Both the position numbers and the translations under genes were made by a program. A DNA stretch of 10,729 bases from assembly GCA_028711965.1 (NCBI GenBank), contig JAQTRD010000003.1, positions 5,668 through 16,396 on the forward strand, in the 5' to 3' direction. Positions within the stretch are counted from its first letter, which is position 1. Each line of letters starts with the position of its first letter. Below, piece by piece: positions 6,854 to 10,729 of this stretch. The stretch comes from Candidatus Colwelliibacteriota bacterium (GTDB lineage Bacteria > Patescibacteriota > Minisyncoccia > UBA6257 > Colwellbacteraceae). The notes under the pieces were generated by a model. The model searched no databases and was not told the DNA's origin. It saw only the letters and a list, made by a program, of their open reading frames with translations.

Positions 6854-7858
6854 ATGAAAATAGCTTTTTTTGAAACAGAGCCTTGGGAGGCCGATTATCT
6901 TAAATCAAATCTCCCGAATCACGAGCTCTCTTTTTCCGAGGAAAGAATAGATGCCGACCATATGCCGGAGAGTAAGGACGCCGATATCCTTTCCGTATTT
7001 ACTAACTGCGAAGTCACGGCCCCCGTTATTGGCGCATTCCCGAATCTTAAGTTCATGACAACGAGATCGACCGGGTTTGATCACGTTGACCGCGCAGCCC
7101 TTGCTGCGCGCAATATTCCGCTATCGTATGTTCCGTCGTACGGCGAAAATACGGTAGCCGAGTTCGCGTTCGGGCTTTTGCTTACCGTCTCGCGAAAGAT
7201 ATTTCTGTCATACGATCGAATAAGGGAAGAAGGGTCGTTTGATCTCGATGGGCTTCAAGGATTCGACTTGAGAGGAAAAACAATCGGTATTGTGGGAACG
7301 GGACGCATCGGAAGGCACATGGCGAAAATTGCAAAAGGATTTGAAATGGAAGTTATCGCCTTTGGCGCTTATCCAAATGACAGTCTGGCCTCCGAATTAG
7401 GATTCAGATACGTCTCATTTGAAGAATTACTCAACGCGGCAGACGTTATTTCTTTCCATGTGCCGGAGCTACCGACAACTTTCCATATGATAAATATGGA
7501 GAACACCAATCTCATCAAGAGAGGGGCGATAATTATCAATACAGCAAGGGGATCGGTGGTGGAAACTACCGCTCTCGTGAAAGCCTTGAATGAAGGAATA
7601 CTGGGCGGAGCGGGATTGGACGTCCTTGAAGAGGAAGTGCCGACGAAAGACGAAAAAGAATTCCTTATAAGTGGAAAGACAAGAGGCCACGATCTTTTAA
7701 CGGTTCTTCAAAATCATCTTTTGATTGATATGCCGAACGTTATAATCACTCCCCATAACGCGTTTAACACGAAGGAAGCGCTCCAAAGGATACTTGATAC
7801 GACTATTGAGAACATAAACAAGTTCATCGACGGCGCGCCGGTCAATCTCGTTAAATAA
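6854..7858 (+). CDS. D-isomer-specific 2-hydroxyacid dehydrogenase (D-lactate dehydrogenase-like)
   Basis: An NAD-dependent reductase of 2-oxoacids, cytoplasmic, 334 residues (family norm 310-340). It has an N-terminal flavodoxin-like catalytic domain with TTRSTGFDHVD at about 73-83 and PSYGENTVAEFAFGLLL. The Rossmann domain has GTGRIG at residues 148-153. The catalytic triad of the family is visible: Arg232 in NTARGS, a Glu in GLDVLEEE (259-261) and His301 in ITPHNAF. The insertion between Glu and His (about 262-292, ending LLIDMPN) resembles D-lactate dehydrogenase-type members (COG1052) rather than short phosphoglycerate dehydrogenases, so pyruvate/D-lactate is the first guess; hydroxypyruvate/glycerate reduction is an alternative made attractive by the nearby glycerate kinase. 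Its stop shares a base with the next start (TAATG), indicating coupling. Confidence 0.9.
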   Translation: MKIAFFETEPWEADYLKSNLPNHELSFSEERIDADHMPESKDADILSVFTNCEVTAPVIGAFPNLKFMTTRSTGFDHVDRAALAARNIPLSYVPSYGENTVAEFAFGLLLTVSRKIFLSYDRIREEGSFDLDGLQGFDLRGKTIGIVGTGRIGRHMAKIAKGFEMEVIAFGAYPNDSLASELGFRYVSFEELLNAADVISFHVPELPTTFHMINMENTNLIKRGAIIINTARGSVVETTALVKALNEGILGGAGLDVLEEEVPTKDEKEFLISGKTRGHDLLTVLQNHLLIDMPNVIITPHNAFNTKEALQRILDTTIENINKFIDGAPVNLVK

Positions 7859-8352
7859 TGGACAATAGGGAAAAAATAACCGGATTTCTGCGCTCTGCCG
7901 TAATAACAGCCGTTATTTTTCTCTTTCTTTCCTTCCTTTTTAAGGGGGTTGTCATAATTCTGTCCGTTTTTATGGCAAAGTTAGGCGACTTTGCCTCGAT
8001 TGCCGCTGTTATTCTCAATACGGCGGGTGCGGCTTTTTCTGCTTGGGCGTCTGCCCGCATTGCCGTTGCGGGAAGAAAAATGAAGCCAAAAATGTCGGGA
8101 ATAACGGCTCTATTTTTGGCAATAGTGCTTTCTCTTCTGGAACTTGCATCCGGAATAGGCGGCGACTTCGTGCTTTTGTCAGCGGGGAGAGAAGCTTCTT
8201 TCTTATCGAGCGTTCTGCAGGCAATCGGCTTCTTCGCGGTCATATTCCTGATATCAAGATCCGTTTTTAAGAAGAGGGAGGCAGAGCCGGAGAAAGAGAA
8301 AGGCACTCCGAAAGAAAAACTTTCCTTCGAAGAATTATTAGGGTTGAAATAG
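7858..8352 (+). CDS. Four-helix membrane protein, function unknown
   Basis: I do not recognise this 164-residue protein. Four hydrophobic regions lie at about residues 12-38, 46-70, 80-107 and 115-134. A basic loop (GRKMKPKM, about 72-79) separates helices 2 and 3. The last 27 residues form a charged, Glu/Lys-rich cytosolic tail ending in a small hydrophobic patch (FEELLGLK), which looks like a possible protein-docking peptide. The start overlaps the stop of the dehydrogenase by one base (TAATG), so it is probably translated by re-initiation. No signal peptide or enzyme motif is seen. Confidence 0.75.
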   Translation: MDNREKITGFLRSAVITAVIFLFLSFLFKGVVIILSVFMAKLGDFASIAAVILNTAGAAFSAWASARIAVAGRKMKPKMSGITALFLAIVLSLLELASGIGGDFVLLSAGREASFLSSVLQAIGFFAVIFLISRSVFKKREAEPEKEKGTPKEKLSFEELLGLK

Positions 8353-8397
8353 TAGCAGCTGGCAGCTAAACTGCTTTAATAAAAAATAAACATAAAA

Positions 8398-8595
8398 ATG
8401 GGAATATTCGATCAATACAAGGCGGCGGCTGATATGATGAAAAATATGAGCCCGGACCAGATGCAAAAAATGATGGAACAGGCGAAGGAAAGCCAGAAGA
8501 TGCTCGATGATATGATTGAAAAGAAAGTGGAGAAGATGATTAAGGAGAAGGACTTAGTTTCAAGGGAAGAGGTAATGAGGATGATGGAAAGATAG
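8398..8595 (+). CDS. Methionine-rich helical micro-protein
   Basis: A 65-residue protein predicted to be almost wholly alpha-helical, with 13 methionines (20 percent), no cysteine, and alternating Met/Lys/Glu consistent with amphipathic helices or a coiled coil. MSPDQMQKMMEQ at about 17-28 resembles the STI1/Hop-type 'NP.QMQ.MM' helix, and DLVSREEVMRMMER at the C-terminus resembles the end of UbiK/BMFP-type coiled coils; both are only resemblances. Met-rich amphipathic helices bind hydrophobic segments in proteins such as SRP54, so a chaperone-like or membrane-surface role is possible but unproven. The start codon follows an A-rich spacer with no Shine-Dalgarno, 45 bases after the previous stop. 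A strong hairpin follows, so it is the last gene of this unit. Confidence 0.75.
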   Translation: MGIFDQYKAAADMMKNMSPDQMQKMMEQAKESQKMLDDMIEKKVEKMIKEKDLVSREEVMRMMER

Positions 8596-8616
8596 TTCAT
8601 GTGAAGAAAAGATGAT

Positions 8617-8646
8617 GGCGGCGGCAAATCTATATTTGCCGCCGCT
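8617..8646 (+). terminator. Strong GC-rich hairpin, probable terminator
   Basis: A perfect 12-bp stem (8618-8629 with 8634-8645, plus a G-T pair outside) and loop CTAT, 21 bases after the micro-protein stop. The arms are GC-rich at the base. There is no following T-tract (TAATGAAATT), so it is not canonical; it may block read-through or stabilise the 3' end. Its right arm supplies the probable -35 of the tRNA promoter. Confidence 0.6.
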
Positions 8647-8665
8647 AATGAAATTGCCTTATAAT
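8636..8665 (+). promoter_or_regulatory. Promoter of tRNA-Ala
   Basis: A perfect TATAAT at 8660-8665, with TTGCCG at 8636-8641 (four of six to TTGACA) and 18 bases spacing. Transcription would begin near 8672, four bases before the mature tRNA 5' end. The -35 lies inside the right arm of the preceding hairpin. Confidence 0.7.
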
Positions 8666-8675
8666 CGTCCTTGTC

Positions 8676-8749
8676 GGGCCTGTAGTAAAGTGGTATTACA
8701 CGGCATTCGCATTGCCGGGTCAGGGGTTCGATTCCCCTCAGGTCCACCA
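8676..8749 (+). tRNA. tRNA-Ala (anticodon CGC), CCA encoded
   Basis: A complete 74-base cloverleaf. The acceptor stem GGGCCTG pairs with CAGGTCC and includes the G3-U70 wobble that identifies alanine tRNAs. The D stem is GTAA/TTAC. The anticodon stem CGGCA/TGCCG holds loop TTCGCAT with T33, giving anticodon CGC (reads GCG). The variable loop has four bases (GGTC). The T stem AGGGG/CCCCT encloses TTCGATT. Discriminator A8746 is followed by an encoded CCA (8747-8749). All stems are fully paired. The reading GCA (Cys) is excluded because it would shift the anticodon out of the 7-base loop centre. Confidence 0.95.
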
Positions 8750-8841
8750 CTTCGCTCCCTCGAGTACTTGGGAGCTACGCGGTGCGCGCACGGGGAAAAG
8801 TCATGTAATATGATAAAATAAGCCGATAGCGCGAAGTGGTG
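8745..8841. repeat. Inverted repeat between the tRNA 3' end and the GIY-YIG leader
   Basis: CACCACTTCGC at 8745-8755 (the last acceptor base, discriminator, CCA and six trailer bases of the tRNA) is exactly inverted as GCGAAGTGGTG at 8831-8841, with 75 bases between. The second arm is followed by GCCCC, so the minus strand reads GGGGCACCACTTCGC, like another tRNA 3' end with CCA and the same trailer. Related CGAAGT copies occur at 8847-8852 and 8858-8863. Confidence 0.8.
8754..8775 (+). other. Hairpin in the tRNA 3' trailer
   Basis: GCTCCC (8754-8759) pairs with GGGAGC (8770-8775), with a 10-base loop, starting four bases after the CCA end. No T-tract follows. It may help end or process the precursor. 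A ten-base palindrome, GTGCGCGCAC, follows at 8782-8791. Confidence 0.45.
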
Positions 8842-8886
8842 CCCCGCGAAGTTTTAACGAAGTGGGGCAAAAAGTCATGTATTATG
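8792..8886 (+). repeat. Direct repeat of the GIY-YIG start region
   Basis: AAAAGTCATGTAATATG at 8796-8812 recurs at 8870-8886 with one mismatch (A to T), both preceded by GGGG. The second copy contains the real ATG of the GIY-YIG gene (8877); in the first copy the ATG is followed at once by TAA. The first copy looks like the remnant of a former gene start or a duplicated insertion boundary. Confidence 0.7.
8841..8868 (+). promoter_or_regulatory. Stem-loop just before the GIY-YIG start
   Basis: GCCCC (8841-8845) pairs with GGGGC (8864-8868), with a G-T and a C-G pair inside, around a 14-base loop. The right arm is the only G-rich, weakly Shine-Dalgarno-like stretch, eight bases before ATG 8877, so folding could restrict translation. 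Confidence 0.45.
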
Positions 8887-9158
8887 TCTATATTTTACAA
8901 AGCGAAAATGATGGCAGTCGTTATATAGGCGTCTCTATAGATTTAAAGAGAAGAATTCAGGAATATAATAACGGGGGTACGGATTATTCAAAATCCAAAA
9001 GACCATATAAGATAATCTGGTATTCGGCTTTTTATGAAAAGAAGAGAGCTTACGATTTTGAAAAATATCTCAAGTCGAGTTCTGGATATGCATTTACTAA
9101 AAAAACATTTAATATAAACACACAAAATATCCATGAAAAAATCAACTTACATATTTAA
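8877..9158 (+). CDS. GIY-YIG nuclease family protein (YhbQ/UPF0213-like)
   Basis: A 93-residue single-domain GIY-YIG endonuclease. The signature is present as VYI (4-6) and YIG (16-18), with catalytic-type Tyr5, Tyr16, Arg25 or Arg26 and Glu62 in FEKYLKS, followed by SGYAF. The usual His of the R...EHN element is Tyr30 (EYN). The active site looks intact. Small GIY-YIG proteins of this type are common in CPR genomes; related domains nick DNA in repair or act as homing nucleases, but YhbQ-like members lack an agreed biological role. ATG 8877 is chosen over GTG 8862 because the family starts at this Met. It lies 127 bases after tRNA-Ala among inverted and direct repeats, suggesting a small mobile or tRNA-linked unit. 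The last 26 bases overlap the next gene. Confidence 0.88.
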   Translation: MYYVYILQSENDGSRYIGVSIDLKRRIQEYNNGGTDYSKSKRPYKIIWYSAFYEKKRAYDFEKYLKSSSGYAFTKKTFNINTQNIHEKINLHI

Positions 9159-9447
9159 AAGTTTCATTAGCGCTTTTGGCGTGTTTGCGTACGTATTCGG
9201 AGTAACGATGTTGCTATCCAACGCTGAATCCATTTTCGGAAACCAGCAGTCCGAATTTTTCATTCCGGTATTTATGCTTCTGCTTCTTATTGTGTCTGCG
9301 ACAATTACGGGACTTTTAGTACTAGGAAAGCCGATTCAGCTTTATATTGCCGGGCTCAAAAAAGAAGCTTTGTTTATGCTTTCTGCCACCGTTGGTTGGC
9401 TTGTCGTTTTTATCGCTGTGGTTTCCGTAATAATGATTATCGTGTAA
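9133..9447 (+). CDS. Three-helix membrane protein, function unknown
   Basis: A 104-residue protein I cannot assign. Hydrophobic segments are at about residues 8-29, 42-64 and 79-104, the last running to the C-terminus. A conserved-looking cytosolic turn, GKPIQLYIAGLKKEA (about 65-79), separates helices 2 and 3. The gene starts inside the GIY-YIG gene in another frame, overlapping by 26 bases. A TATAAA at 9113-9118 might be a weak internal promoter. The stop lies three bases before the next ATG, so it pairs with the deoxyribosyltransferase-like gene. Confidence 0.7.
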   Translation: MKKSTYIFKSFISAFGVFAYVFGVTMLLSNAESIFGNQQSEFFIPVFMLLLLIVSATITGLLVLGKPIQLYIAGLKKEALFMLSATVGWLVVFIAVVSVIMIIV

Positions 9448-9450
9448 CTG

Positions 9451-9861
9451 ATGAGAATATTCATTATTTGCAGTAAAAGTTTTTATGATAGAATCCCGGA
9501 CATCAAGAAAGCGCTGGAAGAAAGAGGTCACTCTATAACCCTTCCGAATTGCTATGATAATCCGCATACGGAAGACGAGTATCGGAATATGGGGACCGAC
9601 AAGCATGCTGCTTGGAAATCGGAGATGATACGGCACAGCGAAAAAGTCATCGGAGAAAACGATGCCGTACTTGTCTTAAACTTTGATAAAAAAGGAATCG
9701 CAAACTATATAGGCGGAGCGACATTCTTGGAAATGTATGACGCTTTTCGATTGAATAAAAAAATATTCATATGGAACGGCATCCCGGAAGGTATGCTTAA
9801 AGACGAAATCATCGGGTTCAATCCGGCAGTCATAGATGGAGATATCAGCCTGATTACGTAG
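9451..9861 (+). CDS. Nucleoside 2-deoxyribosyltransferase-like protein
   Basis: A 136-residue soluble protein with a Rossmann-like pattern of the nucleoside 2-deoxyribosyltransferase (NDT)/LOG-like group. The N-terminal strand MRIFIICSKSF is followed by a helix (PDIKKALEERGH), then a strand with DNPH, a HAAWKSEMIRH helix, DAVLVLNF at about 71-78, NYIGGATFLEMYDAF at about 85-99 with a candidate catalytic Glu94, and KKIFIWNGIP. NDT enzymes swap the base on deoxyribonucleosides in salvage, but this clade is divergent and its substrate is unknown; a nucleotide-sensing role is also possible. It begins three bases after the previous stop and has no clear Shine-Dalgarno. Its last codons form the left arm of a hairpin with the stop codon in the loop. 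Confidence 0.6.
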   Translation: MRIFIICSKSFYDRIPDIKKALEERGHSITLPNCYDNPHTEDEYRNMGTDKHAAWKSEMIRHSEKVIGENDAVLVLNFDKKGIANYIGGATFLEMYDAFRLNKKIFIWNGIPEGMLKDEIIGFNPAVIDGDISLIT

Positions 9862-9872
9862 AGCCGTAATCA
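9851..9872 (+). terminator. Hairpin over the stop codon of the NDT-like gene
   Basis: TGATTACG (9851-9858) pairs with CGTAATCA (9865-9872), with loop TAGAGC, which starts with the TAG stop. TACATTTTATTTTATT follows. The 8-bp stem with an interrupted T-rich tail could be a moderate terminator for the plus-strand unit. Confidence 0.5.
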
Positions 9873-9885
9873 TACATTTTATTTT

Positions 9886-9921
9886 ATTAACAGTTTTGTC
9901 CGATCGGACAAAACTGTTAAT
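9886..9921. terminator. 36-base perfect palindrome between convergent genes
   Basis: A fully self-complementary 36-base sequence, ends ATTAACAG / CTGTTAAT and centre CGATCG. It lies between the plus-strand NDT-like gene and the minus-strand PGPGW-like gene and includes the latter's stop codon (9917-9919). T-tracts are poor on both sides, so if it terminates it does so mainly by hairpin strength. It shares its TTAA ends and CGATCG centre with the palindrome at 3339-3378. Confidence 0.7.
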
Positions 9922-10099
9922 TCTTTGGTTCACTCTTTTTTCTCCCTTCAAGGATCGTTCTTATCTTTTTCCAAAACAGGATTCTTAATCCTAAAAATTC
10001 CAGCCCTGCGAAAATGAGCCACGAACCGGGCGTAAAGGGAGTAAGAAGCGCTACAAGCCCCAATATTATCAATATTATACCGATAATCTTCTTAAGCAT
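9917..10099 (-). CDS. PGPGW-like small membrane protein
   Basis: A 60-residue, two-helix membrane protein on the minus strand. Helices are at about residues 5-20 and 24-41, separated by PFTPGSW (21-27), which matches the position of the PGPGW turn in the 'putative transmembrane protein PGPGW' family; the Gly before the second Pro is Thr and the Gly before Trp is Ser here. The tail (43-60) is strongly basic and cytosolic. The function of the family is unknown. GGGGAG at 10111-10116 (minus strand) is a possible ribosome site ten bases before the ATG. The gene is divergent from the P-type ATPase and convergent with the NDT-like gene. Confidence 0.65.
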   Translation of the reverse strand: MLKKIIGIILIILGLVALLTPFTPGSWLIFAGLEFLGLRILFWKKIRTILEGRKKSEPKN

Positions 10100-10152
10100 T
10101 TGTTTTTAGACTCCCCACCAACAAGGCGGATCGAACATTTTCCGCTTTTTCT

Positions 10153-10161
10153 TGTTATAAT
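10153..10161 (+). promoter_or_regulatory. Extended -10 promoter for the P-type ATPase
   Basis: TGTTATAAT: TATAAT at 10156-10161 with the TGn extension, ending eight bases before ATG 10170. Again it predicts a leaderless transcript, with no Shine-Dalgarno and no clear -35. Confidence 0.7.
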
Positions 10162-10169
10162 TCTATCAA

Positions 10170-10729
10170 ATGGAATGGTATTCTCTCCCGGTTAAAGAAA
10201 TCTCTTCGGTTGCCGGTACTGATTTTATATCAGGCCTTTCCGAATCGGAAGCCCGAAAGAGAGCCAAAGAATATGGCTTAAACGAGATTCCGCGTCCAAG
10301 GCCGTTTACCCGCCTGCAGACTCTCATCTCCCAATTTCAAAGCCCCCTCATTCTTATTTTAGTCGGCGCCGGATTTGTGACCGTTTATCTTCGGGATTTT
10401 TCCGACACGGCGATAATTGCCGCGACGGTCGCGATAAACGTCGCGTTCGGCTATTTTCAGGAAAGAAAAACATCAAATATTCTCGAAGCGCTCTATAGGG
10501 TCGTACAGGCGAAAGCCCTGGTAAAGAGAGATGGAGGAGAGAAAGAGATATCGCAGGAAGCGATTGTTCCCGGAGACGTTGTTATACTCAAAGCCGGAGC
10601 GAAAGCGCCCGCGGACGGACGGCTGATATACGCGAACGACCTCAAGATAAACGAGTCGGCCCTTACGGGAGAGTGGCTTCCTGTCGATAAAGATACTCGT
10701 CCAGCGCGTCCCGATTCTCCCGTGGCAGA
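10170..10729 (+). CDS. Cation-transporting P-type ATPase, N-terminal part (cut by window end)
   Basis: The first 186 codons are open and continue past the window. Residues 1-45 are the cation-ATPase N-terminal domain (EWYSLPVKEI...GLSESEARKRAKEYGLNEIP). A first membrane helix pair follows at about 55-100 (PLILILVGAGFVTVYL, then DTAIIAATVAINVAFGYFQE). Then comes the actuator domain with VPGDVVILKAGAKAPADGRL and the dephosphorylation motif TGE at residues 166-168 in NESALTGEWLPV; most relatives have Ser where Trp169 stands. This order fits type II (SERCA/PMA-like) pumps for Ca2+ or other cations rather than heavy-metal type I pumps, which start with metal-binding domains. The phosphorylation DKTG motif and ion-binding helices lie outside, so the ion cannot be stated. 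It has an extended -10 promoter immediately upstream. Confidence 0.9.
   Translation, partial: MEWYSLPVKEISSVAGTDFISGLSESEARKRAKEYGLNEIPRPRPFTRLQTLISQFQSPLILILVGAGFVTVYLRDFSDTAIIAATVAINVAFGYFQERKTSNILEALYRVVQAKALVKRDGGEKEISQEAIVPGDVVILKAGAKAPADGRLIYANDLKINESALTGEWLPVDKDTRPARPDSPVA

Noticed and set aside
8354..8377. Terminator after the 164-residue membrane protein: AGCAG...CTGCTTT.
   Set aside because: Only five base pairs with a 12-base loop and a three-T tail; too weak, and the micro-protein gene follows without its own promoter.
8612..8821. A 69-codon plus-strand reading frame running through the tRNA region.
   Set aside because: It crosses the hairpin, the promoter and the complete tRNA-Ala; its translation has no protein-like pattern.
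9113..9118. TATAAA inside the GIY-YIG gene as promoter of the membrane protein at 9133.
   Set aside because: It is one base off consensus in an AT-rich stretch, without a -35 and with spacing longer than the leaderless set; noted only as a possibility.
1..10729. TGA recoded as glycine (Gracilibacteria/SR1 code).
   Set aside because: TGA ends genes at 1395-1397 and 2049-2051, the latter in a tight ATGA overlap, and no recognised gene contains an in-frame TGA.
1..10729. CRISPR array, insertion sequence or prophage.
   Set aside because: No regularly spaced repeats, transposase, integrase or phage structural gene was found; the repeats present are short and local.

Overview
The window looks like chromosomal DNA from an ultra-small Patescibacteria (CPR) bacterium, most likely a Parcubacteria-type lineage. 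That is inference from gene content. Supporting signs are a 16-residue AAKKK-repeat peptide, an RNHCP zinc-ribbon protein, a YhbQ-like GIY-YIG nuclease beside a tRNA, many short unassigned membrane proteins, very tight gene packing, and several perfect TATAAT boxes 6-9 bases before ATG codons (leaderless transcripts). TGA is used as a normal stop (1395-1397, 2049-2051), so the TGA=Gly code of Gracilibacteria/SR1 does not apply.

Layout, left to right. (1) 143-1397, plus strand: CorA-type divalent cation transporter, then the RNHCP protein, closed by a bidirectional terminator. (2) 1459-1509, minus strand: lysine-rich micro-protein with its own -10 box and three consecutive hairpins at its 3' end. 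(3) 1659-3316: four-helix membrane protein overlapping glycerate 2-kinase, closed by a 40-base perfect palindrome. (4) 3445-6823: phosphoenolpyruvate synthase, a YecM-like VOC protein and a four-helix membrane protein. (5) 6854-8595: D-2-hydroxyacid dehydrogenase, another membrane protein and a methionine-rich helical micro-protein, then a strong hairpin. (6) 8676-8749: tRNA-Ala(CGC), followed by a repeat-rich spacer and a GIY-YIG nuclease, a membrane protein and a nucleoside-deoxyribosyltransferase-like protein. (7) A 36-base palindrome, then a minus-strand PGPGW-like membrane protein. (8) The 5' part of a P-type cation ATPase that leaves the window at 10729.

Metabolic reading (inference): glycerate 2-kinase feeds 2-phosphoglycerate toward PEP, PEP synthase interconverts PEP and pyruvate, and the 2-hydroxyacid dehydrogenase could reduce pyruvate to D-lactate or hydroxypyruvate to glycerate. 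Three adjacent units would thus cover the C3-acid end of central carbon metabolism. CorA and the P-type ATPase handle cations at either end.

I see no CRISPR array, insertion sequence, prophage or defence island. The least ordinary parts are the tRNA-Ala/GIY-YIG junction with its inverted and direct repeats, the two perfect palindromes that share TTAA ends and a CGATCG centre, the AAKKK peptide, and the leaderless promoters. No gene-free stretch exceeds 300 bases.
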